34,651 nucleotides of DNA from Flammeovirga sp. OC4 (GTDB lineage: Bacteria > Bacteroidota > Bacteroidia > Cytophagales > Flammeovirgaceae). A program made the translations under genes and the position numbers. The stretch lies in assembly GCF_000812565.1 (NCBI RefSeq), contig NZ_JTAM01000086.1, forward strand, positions 1 through 34,651, written 5' to 3'. Every line of letters begins with the position of its first letter. Within the stretch, counting starts at the first letter, position 1. Of the stretch, positions 1 to 8,060 are shown in pieces. The notes below the pieces were generated by a model. The model made no database searches and had not been told where the DNA came from. It saw only the letters and a list, made by a program, of their open reading frames with translations.

Positions 1-303
1 CTTAACATTCGCGCCAGTGGGCTTTCTACTCTATTCATTGGGTAGTGCTCCCCTCGGCCTTGAAGGGAAAAGCGTTAAGAATTTCATGGATTGAGCCGTT
101 AAAAATGATTTTCTTGTTTGAGCAGAGTGAGTTTAAAATCATTTAGGCGAGTGAAATGGAATTTAGTTTTGACTTCTAAGCCTTGATTTTTTTGCTTCGT
201 TTTTGTTTCAAGACAAAATAAAGAAGAAGGAAGTTTGAAAGTAGAACATAAAAAGTTTGCAGAAAAAACGATTGAAAGTTGACAGTAATTTAGTTTACAA
301 TGT
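1..303 (+). mobile_element. MITE-like element, copy A (left end outside the window)
   Basis: This is the right three quarters of the intergenic repeat family described at 12070-12461. It begins at the shared block cttaacattcgcgccagtgg and contains the common blocks ggccttgaagggaaaagcgt and gcgttaagaatttcatgg. It ends with the terminal inverted repeat aatttagtttacaatgt at about 287-303. The left TIR lies before the window start. The internal hairpin with arms like cttcgtttttgt and acaaaat is present but imperfect here. The 192 bases from 304 to the first gene hold nothing else I recognise. Confidence 0.85.
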
Positions 304-495
304 AGTAATTTTCAATCACTTTCATTTTCCTAAATCATTCCTATTTTTATACTTAAACAAACTTTAGGTCTAAGATCAATTAAAATGTAAAGCAACAATC
401 AGCTACTTACGTTTAAGCATGTCAAAAATTCATTTGATGTAGAATGAATTTTGACTATGACAAGTAACTATTATTCATAACAAACAACGAATCTC

Positions 496-1545
496 ATGGA
501 TTTTTTATCTCTTTCTTTTATTGAGCTTCTCATAGCCATGTGCTTTGTATATGCTCTTCTAAGTATTTTGGTATCTACTATTTTGGAGTGGATAAATCAT
601 ATAACTAAGGCTAGGGGAGAAATGCTAAAAAAAGCACTAATTCAGATGTTAGACGACCCCTCCAACCTCCAATATGGTCACTTATTATTTAACCATCCTT
701 TAGTCGGTGGAATGGGAAATAATACCAATAAAAGACCACCACAATACATCAGCTCTAAGATGTTTAGTCAAGCCCTTTTTGATATCATCAGTCAACAATA
801 TGACGAGGAAATTGACATTGTCCGACATCGTGATGAAACAGATGGAAAGGTGAAATATCAAGAAAAGAATCCCAACCAAAGGCTATCTACAGATACAATG
901 GCTCTTTTTGAGAAAAGTGTACAAGAAATGAATTATAGTACACTTAAAGAATTGCTTTGGTCTTTTTATACACGTTCCAATGGAGATCGAGAGAAACTAT
1001 TAGTTTTCATAGAAGACTGGTACAATGCTTATATGGACCGCGTTTCTGGGTGGTATCAATCAAGCCAAAAAAATAAACTAATGATTGTTGGTTTTGCACT
1101 GACTCTCTTTTTGAATTTTGATAGTATTCACATGGTCAAAAGTTTTAATCAAGACAATCATCTTTTAGCACAAGTAGTTTCTGAAGCAGAAAAATTCAAT
1201 GATAACAATCCAAACAGAGAAAAAAATACAAGCAATGAAAAGTTTATCAAAGATGTAAAAAGCCAACTTGAAACGATTGATGAACTGAAACTACCTTTGG
1301 GATGGTCTTGTGAAACTGCTCCACTAAGTTGGATTTTTCATAAGGCCCCGGTGAGTGTAAAGGATGATAATTTGAAACAATATGTCTACAAACGCAATTA
1401 CACTCCTTGTGCACAAGATTACTTTTTGTATGGTTTGGGTATAATCATGAGCGGTTTTATGTTAAGTTTTGGAGCACCATTCTGGTTTGATCTATTAGAC
1501 CGTTTTATCAATTTTAGACGTTCGGGTAAAAAACCTAAAAACTAA
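496..1545 (+). CDS. Conserved three-TM membrane protein (MDRVSGWY / GAPFWFDLL type)
   Basis: The protein has 349 residues. A membrane segment lies at about 9-32 (rich in L, I, V), a second at about 196-212 and a third at about 310-334, with long hydrophilic stretches between them. The motifs YMDRVSGWYQ (about 178-187), LPLGW (about 267) and GAPFWFDLLDRFINFR (about 325-340), and the ending SGKKPKN, match an uncharacterised bacterial family that I recall from many phyla; no function is known to me. The amidohydrolase gene begins 11 bases after the stop, so the two are probably co-transcribed. The ATG at 496 places the first hydrophobic segment right at the N-terminus, which suits this family. 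The role is unknown, and a membrane-anchored partner of the next enzyme is only inference. Confidence 0.85.
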   Translation: MDFLSLSFIELLIAMCFVYALLSILVSTILEWINHITKARGEMLKKALIQMLDDPSNLQYGHLLFNHPLVGGMGNNTNKRPPQYISSKMFSQALFDIISQQYDEEIDIVRHRDETDGKVKYQEKNPNQRLSTDTMALFEKSVQEMNYSTLKELLWSFYTRSNGDREKLLVFIEDWYNAYMDRVSGWYQSSQKNKLMIVGFALTLFLNFDSIHMVKSFNQDNHLLAQVVSEAEKFNDNNPNREKNTSNEKFIKDVKSQLETIDELKLPLGWSCETAPLSWIFHKAPVSVKDDNLKQYVYKRNYTPCAQDYFLYGLGIIMSGFMLSFGAPFWFDLLDRFINFRRSGKKPKN

Positions 1546-1556
1546 ATAGAAATACA

Positions 1557-2876
1557 ATGAAAAAACTACCTTTTACAAACGTACATATTCACGTCTTCAC
1601 TACGAAATGTGCACCTGATAGCTTTTTGAAAATCATTCCGAATCGTTTACTAAGGAAATATCCGAAAACACTTAAAAAAATAATAGATAAAAACGCCGTC
1701 CGAAAGTTGATCGTTATGCTAGACCGAATGGCGAAGTGGGGCAATATTGGCAGTCATCAACGTAAATCACTTCATAAATACCTTTCGTTTTTAGAAGAAG
1801 GAACCAAACGAACGCAGCAGGAAGTTTTCATGTCACCTTATGAACTCTATCATTCCGAATATAGTGATGTTCAACTAATAGGTTTGAGTTTGAATATGGA
1901 TTATATGGATAATAAGCTGCTTCCTCCCGTACGTTTCAATACACAATTGGAAGAACTTAAAAGCATTAAAAAGGAATATCCAGATAACTTCTTTCCTTTT
2001 GTTTGTGCTGACCCAAGAGCGTATGCAGGTGAACAATTAGTCAATTGGATTAAGAAGTATTTTGAAAAAGGGATAAGAAGTCCAAAATCAGGTAGTGTAA
2101 GACCTTACTTTTCAGGAATTAAACTATATCCCGCTTTAGGTTTTTTCCCTTTTGATCCTCGATTAGACGAGCTTTACGCTTATGCAGAAGAAAATGGAAT
2201 TCCTATTATGACACACTGTACTAGAGTAGGTTCACTTTATGTTGGTGATAACATTGAGAGCTTAATCCCTCGAAAAGTAGAGATGATTGAACCTAATTCA
2301 AATCATGCTACATTTGAAGAGGTAAAGAAAGAAATTCATAAAAGAATAGAGAAATACTACGAAGTAAAATGGATCAAAAATAATACAAAGGGTGCCAACG
2401 ATATGGCATGTGATCTTTTTGGACATCCACAAAATTATGTGCCCATAATGCTCAAATACCCTAAACTGAAAATTTGTCTAGCACATATGGGAGGTGATGA
2501 TCAAATTGATTTGATGAATTCTACATTAGAAGAGATCAAAAATAAGAAAGCGAGAAAAATCATAGAGAATGATGGTTATAATTGGGCTTCGCTTACCAAA
2601 CAGTTAATGATAGATTATCCTTCATTGTATACTGATATTTCTTATACATTGTACCGGTTAAATGATTCGGATTTCACTAATAAAATAAAGGATTGGTTAG
2701 ATTCTAAGGATGAAAAGGGCAATTCTCTGAGCGATCGAGTACTTTTTGGAACAGATTTCTATATGACAGAACAAGAGAATCAAGAGTCAGCACTTTTGGA
2801 AAAAGCAAAAGTACATCTTGGTGATTATATGGAACAAATGAGTCGTATAAACCCTGATAGATACTTGAATTATTAA
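1557..2876 (+). CDS. Amidohydrolase-2 family metal-dependent hydrolase
   Basis: This is a 439-residue TIM-barrel hydrolase of the amidohydrolase-related (PF04909-like) group. Visible ligand motifs are H10-x-H12 (NVHIH) at the end of strand 1, K189 in GIKLYP, H220 in IMTHC, H310 in LAHMGG and D400 in LFGTDFY. Together these make a plausible metal site. Some members of the group (the ACMS decarboxylase and resorcylate decarboxylase type) are C-C lyases, and others hydrolyse amides or lactones. The substrate cannot be told from sequence. No signal peptide is present, so it is probably cytoplasmic. It has about 100 residues before the second barrel strand that look like an insert. It lies 11 bases after the membrane protein gene and 42 before a SUKH-like gene, and the three look like one operon. 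Confidence 0.88.
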   Translation: MKKLPFTNVHIHVFTTKCAPDSFLKIIPNRLLRKYPKTLKKIIDKNAVRKLIVMLDRMAKWGNIGSHQRKSLHKYLSFLEEGTKRTQQEVFMSPYELYHSEYSDVQLIGLSLNMDYMDNKLLPPVRFNTQLEELKSIKKEYPDNFFPFVCADPRAYAGEQLVNWIKKYFEKGIRSPKSGSVRPYFSGIKLYPALGFFPFDPRLDELYAYAEENGIPIMTHCTRVGSLYVGDNIESLIPRKVEMIEPNSNHATFEEVKKEIHKRIEKYYEVKWIKNNTKGANDMACDLFGHPQNYVPIMLKYPKLKICLAHMGGDDQIDLMNSTLEEIKNKKARKIIENDGYNWASLTKQLMIDYPSLYTDISYTLYRLNDSDFTNKIKDWLDSKDEKGNSLSDRVLFGTDFYMTEQENQESALLEKAKVHLGDYMEQMSRINPDRYLNY

Positions 2877-2918
2877 AGAGTAGTAGTTGATAAATTAATC
2901 AAACAAAAGAAGAAATAG

Positions 2919-3332
2919 ATGCTTAGTCAATTCATTAAGGAAGAACCTCTGATACCTCAGGAGAATCTAGTTTTGGATAACATAGACACGATTTTAACTT
3001 CTAATTATGGGATACGTGGATTCCATAAAATTCATCTTTTTGCAGAAAAGACCATAATAGACGAAACTACAGGAGTGAAAAAACTTTGTTATGAAGATGA
3101 AAACCAAGAAGAATCTTATTGGATTGGTCAACAAAAAGAAGGCTTGGAACCCGGTATTTTAGATTATGAAAAAATGCTTGTCATAGGCAACCTTGATTAT
3201 GATGTGCCATTATGCTTAGACTTTCGATCTAGTCTAAAACAACCCTCTGTAATTTGGCTTAGTGATAAAGGAGGTTGGGAAAAAATAGCAGAAAGTTATA
3301 AAGAATTTATACAAACGCTTTCAGTGAAATAA
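2919..3332 (+). CDS. SMI1/KNR4 (SUKH)-like small protein
   Basis: The protein has 137 residues, with no signal peptide or TM segment. The C-terminal half, with YDVPLCLDFRSS (about 91-102), PSVIWLSDKGGW (about 108-119) and KIAESYKEFI (about 121-130), resembles the end of SMI1/KNR4 (SUKH) proteins. In those the pattern is a DxPLCLDYR strand, then a W-containing strand, then a final helix of the SFxEFL type. In bacteria such proteins are often immunity proteins of polymorphic toxins, but many are housekeeping or unknown. No toxin gene is visible next to it. It follows the amidohydrolase by 42 bases and is probably the last gene of a three-gene operon. The N-terminal 50 residues are not diagnostic. 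Confidence 0.7.
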   Translation: MLSQFIKEEPLIPQENLVLDNIDTILTSNYGIRGFHKIHLFAEKTIIDETTGVKKLCYEDENQEESYWIGQQKEGLEPGILDYEKMLVIGNLDYDVPLCLDFRSSLKQPSVIWLSDKGGWEKIAESYKEFIQTLSVK

Positions 3333-3522
3333 AGGAAGGATGTTGAAAATATATTTCTTTTATGGTGCCAATAATTTTACACCCTTTTGTTGCATCATTT
3401 TTTAAGAGTAAATAGATTTTTGCATCATTAAATTAAGGTGGAATTTACCTCATACATGTTTGAAAAATTATCTATTGAGGTATTTCTTCAAAGCAAACTC
3501 TTACTTTATTATATCTAATTAA

Positions 3523-4434
3523 ATGAAAAATTTCATCTTTTTATTTTTACTCTTTGCTACTTCAAATATTTATGCACAAAATTATGATGATGACTTAATA
3601 ACATTAGCAGAAATCATAGATAATGAGATTCACAATAATAGTAAAGCAGACCAAGAGGTTATTGATAAGTTGAATACGGTGAAGTCGAAAAAATTACAAT
3701 TTGTCAAAGATTTTTTGGTACTGAGTTTTTCGAGCCCAAATGAATTAATTTCTCAACGTTTTTTAGAAAAGCCAAAAGAGATCGATTTATATCATTTCAA
3801 TTTTACCTTTCGCTTGTATCAAAAATTCTACAGATTTGATCAATTAAAGGGAGAAGAAAGGCAACTTAAATATCAAGAAGTGTTTGATGAAATAAAGAAT
3901 GAGGAAAGGACGAATAAACAGTTGTTGTATATTTACTATGATATGCTTTTTTCTTCTTTTCAAGGTAAAAATCAAAAGATGAGTCTAGCTCAATATGAGG
4001 TCAACTTTAGAAAGCTGAAACTAAAAACTTCTGAAGAGAAAAACATATTTTTTATGGCTTGCCTAAATACTTATCGTTTTGAAATTTTTAGTGAAATGAT
4101 CGGTTTTAGTAATGGTTCAGACTATTCAAAAGCAAGAAGTTATTTTAACCAATACCCATTATTTGAAGGAAAAAAGTTTTATTTCTACAATACTCTGGCT
4201 AAAGAGGATTTTAGTGTAATAATTGCATTGAATAAAGAGTATGATAGTTTTAAAAAGGAATTTTTTACTGAATATTTACGTCTTCTTGTGTATTATTATC
4301 AATCTCATAATAATGATGAGGAGGAACGAATCAACCTTATCAGAAATTCTATAATTCTTGATGAGAAGTATTGGAAATTTGTAATTCCTCAAGTAGTTCA
4401 AGATTTAGAAAAAGTGAAAGCAGACATAAAATAA
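3523..4434 (+). CDS. Exported protein of unknown function
   Basis: I do not recognise a family. The 303-residue protein starts with a clear Sec signal peptide (MKNFIFLFLLFATSNIYAQ, cleavage after AQ as is common in Bacteroidota). The rest is soluble and mostly helical by composition, rich in K, E, F and Y, with repeated aromatic-acidic stretches such as FNFTFRLYQKFYRFDQ and LLYIYYDMLFSSF. This would suit a helical-repeat (TPR-like) periplasmic protein, but no clear TPR consensus can be written. It stands alone, with 190 bases before it and 43 after. That upstream gap has no strong promoter match that I could find. Confidence 0.75.
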   Translation: MKNFIFLFLLFATSNIYAQNYDDDLITLAEIIDNEIHNNSKADQEVIDKLNTVKSKKLQFVKDFLVLSFSSPNELISQRFLEKPKEIDLYHFNFTFRLYQKFYRFDQLKGEERQLKYQEVFDEIKNEERTNKQLLYIYYDMLFSSFQGKNQKMSLAQYEVNFRKLKLKTSEEKNIFFMACLNTYRFEIFSEMIGFSNGSDYSKARSYFNQYPLFEGKKFYFYNTLAKEDFSVIIALNKEYDSFKKEFFTEYLRLLVYYYQSHNNDEEERINLIRNSIILDEKYWKFVIPQVVQDLEKVKADIK

Positions 4435-4477
4435 TTCATTTGTAAAATCATCCTATCCATAAAGTGAAAGTAAGGTT

Positions 4478-5137
4478 ATGAAATTAAGTATTAGAATTGT
4501 AAAATGGGGATTTGCTCTTTTGTCAACACCAGTGTTTTATTTCGTTATTTCCTTACTACTGTCTTCCATTACAATTGATCGCAAAGCTGATGGTGAGGTG
4601 AAAGATAAATCGATATACTTGACCACAAACGGAGTTCACTTGGATATAGTATTGCCAATTAAAACAATGGATACAGAGCTGCTATCAAACTTAAAGTATG
4701 AGTCAACGGATCATTATTTATCTTTTGGTTGGGGAGATGAGAACTTTTATATTAATACGCCAACATGGGGGGATCTTACGTTTGATAATGCTTTTACGGC
4801 ACTATTCCTTAAAAGTTCAACGCTAATGCATGTGACTCGTTATCGATATAGACTTTCGAATTGGATTGAAATTAAAGTATCAGAACCCGAATTGACTAAA
4901 CTTAATACTTACATACAACTATCATTTCAAACAAGTCAAGCTGGAAAGAAAATACTTTTAGAGAATCAAGGTTATTCATCAATCGATAATTTCTATAAAG
5001 CAAAGGGTAGTTATTCGTGTTTTAAAACATGTAATAGTTGGGTGAACACTGGATTTCTGCAAAGCGGATTGAAGGCATGTTTGTGGACTCCTTTTGATTT
5101 TGGATTAATGGATAAATACAAAAATGAAGAAGAATGA
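4478..5137 (+). CDS. DUF2459 / TIGR02117-type membrane-anchored protein
   Basis: The 219-residue protein has one N-terminal TM segment (about 10-32) followed by a globular part outside the membrane. The order of motifs fits DUF2459 (TIGR02117): IYLTTNGVHLDIVLP (about 47-61), SFGWGDENFYINTPTW (about 82-97), LMHVTRYRY (about 116-124), FYKAKGSYSCFKTCNSWV (about 172-189) and LWTPFDFGLM (about 202-211). The conserved His in NGVHLD and Cys in KTCNSW look like a possible Cys-His active site of an NlpC/P60-like fold, but that is inference. The family has no established function known to me. The length is usual. Confidence 0.9.
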   Translation: MKLSIRIVKWGFALLSTPVFYFVISLLLSSITIDRKADGEVKDKSIYLTTNGVHLDIVLPIKTMDTELLSNLKYESTDHYLSFGWGDENFYINTPTWGDLTFDNAFTALFLKSSTLMHVTRYRYRLSNWIEIKVSEPELTKLNTYIQLSFQTSQAGKKILLENQGYSSIDNFYKAKGSYSCFKTCNSWVNTGFLQSGLKACLWTPFDFGLMDKYKNEEE

Positions 5138-5276
5138 AGCTAGAAAGTAGTTTCTATAAAATCATGTAAAAAGTTCTATTGGAAACTGACTAGAACATAG
5201 TTCACAATCTTTTTGACTTGTTACTAGTATAATTATTGTGTGTGAAAACTTGGTGACAGAACTTAATCTAACAAAC

Positions 5277-5819
5277 ATGAACAAAAACAATCCACTTCTT
5301 CTTTTTATGTTAATCTTTGTACTTTTTCAAAGCTGTTTGGAAAAGGAGGAGGTACAAATGATAGATTTTAATTATTTAGGGATCTCGTTTCAGTATCCAT
5401 CCAATTGGAAAGAACTTGATCATTCTACAGTATTATTCGGTATTGCTGACAATGATTTATTTCAAGGTTCACAATCCAATATATTATTGATTGGGATGGA
5501 TTCTATGGAACTAAGACTAAGAGAAATAGAGAGTTTTTCCGAATACTATACTGGTATCAATTATATGCTTAGTCAAAAAGAAAATTATAAATTACAGGAG
5601 CCATTAGAGAGTGTAGACCTCAATAAAGTGCATTGTAAAAAGGTTGTTTATGAATTGATCGATAAAAACATTCTGCAAACTCATTACTTCTTTGACTATA
5701 AAACATCTTTCTATTCAATAATTGTTACTGAACCTATTGAAAGCCGCACTGAGGAAACTCAAAAAATACTTTCAACTTTTAGTCTACAAGAGGAGGAAAA
5801 GGAGAATCTTTTTCATTAA
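5277..5819 (+). CDS. Small lipoprotein, unknown function
   Basis: I chose the ATG at 5277 rather than the GTG at 5238. From 5277 the protein starts MNKNNPLLLFMLIFVLFQSC, a standard lipoprotein signal with lipobox LFQSC, whereas the upstream 13 codons add a non-signal-like prefix. The mature part (about 160 residues) begins LEKEE and has a region IDFNYLGISFQYPSNWKEL that resembles the PsbP/DUF1795-like fold, where a short lipoprotein domain starts with 'f.iqyPs.W'. The later part (THYFFDYKTSFYSIIVTE, then a late STFS) also fits that fold. Function unknown. It would be anchored in the periplasm or at the cell surface. Confidence 0.75.
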   Translation: MNKNNPLLLFMLIFVLFQSCLEKEEVQMIDFNYLGISFQYPSNWKELDHSTVLFGIADNDLFQGSQSNILLIGMDSMELRLREIESFSEYYTGINYMLSQKENYKLQEPLESVDLNKVHCKKVVYELIDKNILQTHYFFDYKTSFYSIIVTEPIESRTEETQKILSTFSLQEEEKENLFH

Positions 5820-5854
5820 TTGTGAAGTTACTTCAACATCAAATAACAGTTTGA

Positions 5855-6325
5855 ATGCAAATTATTAATACACTAAAAAAGTGGTTGAGTTCTACACCTA
5901 TTGAGATTGATCTTGAAGGAAAGTGGAATGGATTTTATACCTATTCTCTAGCCTCACCTCAATTACTTAGGAACCGGAAATTTCACTTTGATATGGAATT
6001 AATGCTGAAAGGCGATAATTTTGAAGGCTTTGTATCTGAAGAAATAATTACTGGCGAAATTGAGGATCAGATTGTAGTGTATGGAAAATTAATAGATAAT
6101 AAAATTGAATTTCAAAAGCTTTCTAGGTATTCGTATCTCTTGGATGAGCAGGGTAAGGTATCTAAAAAAGAGGGAATAGGTTCTCCTGTCTTGACCAAAT
6201 ATGTAGGGCATTACTATCAAGATATGAATAAGTTTATTGGACAGTGGACCACAAGGTACGAATTCGAAAATAAAGAGTATTCTTCATCCGGAATGTGGGA
6301 AATGGAATCAAAAACTAACCATTGA
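5855..6325 (+). CDS. Small soluble protein, likely beta-barrel, unknown function
   Basis: The protein has 156 residues and no signal peptide. After a short basic N-terminus it has EIDLEGKWNGFYTY (about 17-30), then strands with FHFDMELMLKGDNFEGFVSE (about 43-62) and ending GQWTTRYEFENKEYSSSGMWEM (about 129-150). The alternation of strands and the G-x-W starts and ends look like a lipocalin-like or other up-and-down beta-barrel that binds a small ligand; I cannot name the family. It begins 35 bases after the preceding lipoprotein, so joint transcription is possible. Confidence 0.7.
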   Translation: MQIINTLKKWLSSTPIEIDLEGKWNGFYTYSLASPQLLRNRKFHFDMELMLKGDNFEGFVSEEIITGEIEDQIVVYGKLIDNKIEFQKLSRYSYLLDEQGKVSKKEGIGSPVLTKYVGHYYQDMNKFIGQWTTRYEFENKEYSSSGMWEMESKTNH

Positions 6326-6415
6326 TTTCAGGTGGACATGGAAGTGTAATTGATTTTTTATCTTTAATAGTATTCATCAATGAGAATTGTATAGTACATT
6401 TAGGTCAATTTTAAA

Positions 6416-6730
6416 ATGAACCTAAGTTGTTCTTCCATACAAATGCAGAAAAGAGAGTTTTATACTGAGCAAATCATTGCACTACTGAAGGAACAAGAAC
6501 CCGAAAGAGAGGATCTAATTGAGGATTTAAAAAACTCTAAAATTAGAAAGTGGCTCATACAACCTTATATTTATTTTGTTTCAGCTGAAAAACCTAATCA
6601 AATAGGATCAGATTGGCAATTTGATGAAAATATTGTCTTAGAGCACAACACGGAAGGGACTATTATATTGGATATATTGAAAGGTGGAAGAGTAGGTGGA
6701 ATTGAATTTATTGATCAAATCGAAGACTAA
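6416..6730 (+). CDS. Small conserved hypothetical protein
   Basis: The protein has 104 residues from this ATG. A second ATG at 6443 would give MQKREFYTEQIIALL and remove nine odd residues (MNLSCSSIQ), so the real start may be there. The N-terminal half is helical and charged, with a short run WLIQPYIYFVSAEKPNQ in the middle. The C-terminal half, with NTEGTIILDILKGGRVGGIEF (about 78-98), is a strand-loop-strand with a GxxGGIEF motif that I recall in small Bacteroidota proteins of about 100 residues, without known function. A copy of the repeat family begins 37 bases after the stop. Confidence 0.65.
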   Translation: MNLSCSSIQMQKREFYTEQIIALLKEQEPEREDLIEDLKNSKIRKWLIQPYIYFVSAEKPNQIGSDWQFDENIVLEHNTEGTIILDILKGGRVGGIEFIDQIED

Positions 6731-6767
6731 AAATTATCATCATTACTAATAAAACCAGTGATTTATT

Positions 6768-6902
6768 ACATTGTAAACTAAGTTTTCGAATATTTAAAGT
6801 GTTTAGAAATCAGGAGATTTCTGCTGATCTTTATGAAAGTAGACCCTATAAAATCTAGTAGAAATATAGATTAAAAGTTGACGAAAACTTAGTTTACAGT
6901 GT
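6768..6902 (+). mobile_element. MITE-like element, copy B, internal-deletion derivative (135 bp)
   Basis: This copy keeps only both ends of the family. The left end ACATTGTAAACTAAGTT at 6768 continues through the hairpin agaaatcaggagatttct to ctgatct at about 6838. It then joins the right part, gaaagtagaccct to tttacagtgt at 6902. The 21-base terminal inverted repeats (6768-6788 and 6882-6902) match at 20 of 21 positions, which is the best TIR pair in the window. It is flanked by perfect 7-bp direct repeats ATTTATT at 6761-6767 and 6903-6909, the expected mark of a transposition event. About 250 bases of the middle are missing relative to the full-length copies. Confidence 0.88.
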
Positions 6903-6987
6903 ATTTATTCTTTTTTTTAAAAGTTTGCTAATCAACTGATATATAGCATGTAAATGTAATTTTATTTTTCTATGAAATATCACAATA

Positions 6988-7012
6988 CAATACATAGAAT
7001 TACGATGTATTG
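6988..7012. promoter_or_regulatory. Inverted repeat, candidate PadR operator
   Basis: The inverted repeat is CAATACAT, 9 bases, ATGTATTG, with perfect 8-base arms at 6988-6995 and 7005-7012. It ends 22 bases before the PadR start at 7035. PadR-type repressors usually bind palindromes with ATGT/ACAT half-sites near their own promoter, so autoregulation is a natural reading. It is an inference from position and shape. Confidence 0.5.
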
Positions 7013-7034
7013 ATAAATTATGTATATTTACTCT

Positions 7035-7373
7035 ATGTATTCAAAAGAACTACTCAAAGGGACACTTTCCGCAATCATTTTAAACTTATTGTCGGAAAAA
7101 GGGAAAATGTATGGTTACGAAATTTTCCAGCATGTAAAAGAACAATCTGAAGGTAAGATCTTATTAAAAGATGGTTCGTTATATCCTGCTTTACAAAAAA
7201 TGACTAAGGAGGGTCTTCTTTCTTATCAGGCAGAATATATAGGAAAGCGAGTAAGAAAATATTACTTCCTTACACCTGAAGGTAAAGTTGAAAAAAACCG
7301 TTCTTTAGAGGAATTAAAGGACTTCTTAGCTACCCTGAATAAGCTTGTTTTCTCAGAATTAAATATCACATGA
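7035..7373 (+). CDS. PadR family transcriptional regulator
   Basis: The protein has 112 residues from the ATG at 7035. The upstream ATG at 7020 only adds MYIYS, while MYSKELLKGTLSAIIL is the typical PadR N-terminus. The winged helix shows the standard landmarks: MYGYEIFQHVKEQ (recognition region), then DGSLYPALQKMTKEGLL, then GKRVRKYYFLTPEGK (the wing). The C-terminal helix is short, as in the PadR-s1 subgroup that dimerises. Its stop overlaps the ATG of the next gene (ATGA), so the two are translationally coupled, a common arrangement for PadR and a membrane protein. Binding to 6988-7012 is likely. Confidence 0.93.
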   Translation: MYSKELLKGTLSAIILNLLSEKGKMYGYEIFQHVKEQSEGKILLKDGSLYPALQKMTKEGLLSYQAEYIGKRVRKYYFLTPEGKVEKNRSLEELKDFLATLNKLVFSELNIT

Positions 7374-7978
7374 AATTAAATAGTGAACAAGAAAAAGCAA
7401 TCGAAGAATATGTTGATGCACAAGGATTGAAAATTCAGACACTGCGGGATGATATCATAGATCATTTATGTTGTGTTGTTGAATCTGAATTGGGAAAGGG
7501 TAAACCTTTTGATCAATCTTTTGAGCAGGCAATTCTAGATTTAGCTCCTGATGGGTTGTTGGAGATACAAAACAAAACCGTTTTTTTACTTAACTCTAAA
7601 CGCATAATAATGATGAAAAAATTAACGTATTTAACCGGACTTCTTGGAGCAGTAGCACTCACTGCAGGTATAACATTTAAACTGCTCCATATGGCTTTTG
7701 CCACAGAACTCTTTATGTTAGGATTCTTAGTATTGTTGCTAGTGTTTATTCCCTTATTGGCCATAGATCGATATAAGGTGATACTTTCTAAGACTATTTC
7801 AGTACGATTAAAATTTATATTGGGAGTTGCTGCGGCGGTGATCACGGGACTTTCAGCCGTTTTCAAAATGATGCATTTGCAAGGGGCTGACCTGTTATTG
7901 TTATTCGGTGCTTTCCTTTTTGCATTCGGGTTTCTTCCCTTCTATTTCTTCACTATGTATAAAAAATCAATTGCCTAA
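7370..7978 (+). CDS. Membrane protein partner of PadR (HAAS-like N-terminus)
   Basis: The protein has 202 residues and overlaps the PadR gene by 4 bases. Residues 1-70 form a cytoplasmic helical part (LRDDIIDHLCCVVESEL, then SFEQAILDLAP) that looks like the HAAS domain often linked to PadR. Four TM segments follow, at about 83-105, 112-128, 147-163 and 170-193. The repeated pattern FKLLHM and FKMMHLQGAD at the start of two hairpins recalls the FKxxHWPGA motif seen in Bacteroidota membrane proteins such as GldL. PadR-HAAS pairs are thought to work as stress or envelope sensors, so a role in controlling PadR is plausible but not shown. The family is not firmly assigned. Confidence 0.85.
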   Translation: MKLNSEQEKAIEEYVDAQGLKIQTLRDDIIDHLCCVVESELGKGKPFDQSFEQAILDLAPDGLLEIQNKTVFLLNSKRIIMMKKLTYLTGLLGAVALTAGITFKLLHMAFATELFMLGFLVLLLVFIPLLAIDRYKVILSKTISVRLKFILGVAAAVITGLSAVFKMMHLQGADLLLLFGAFLFAFGFLPFYFFTMYKKSIA

Positions 7979-8060
7979 ACCCTTATATTGATACATGCAC
8001 TGAATTGCTTGGTTCTGGACTAATACAGTAAAATTAAAATACTTTGAAAATAGATAAAAA

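Noticed and set aside
2919-3332. Immunity gene of a toxin system
   Set aside because: The SUKH likeness fits, but no toxin (Rhs, LXG, VgrG or similar) gene is near, so I describe the fold only and not the role.
7513-7866. Minus-strand ORF opposite the PadR partner
   Set aside because: It lies wholly inside a well-supported plus-strand membrane gene and has no family features.
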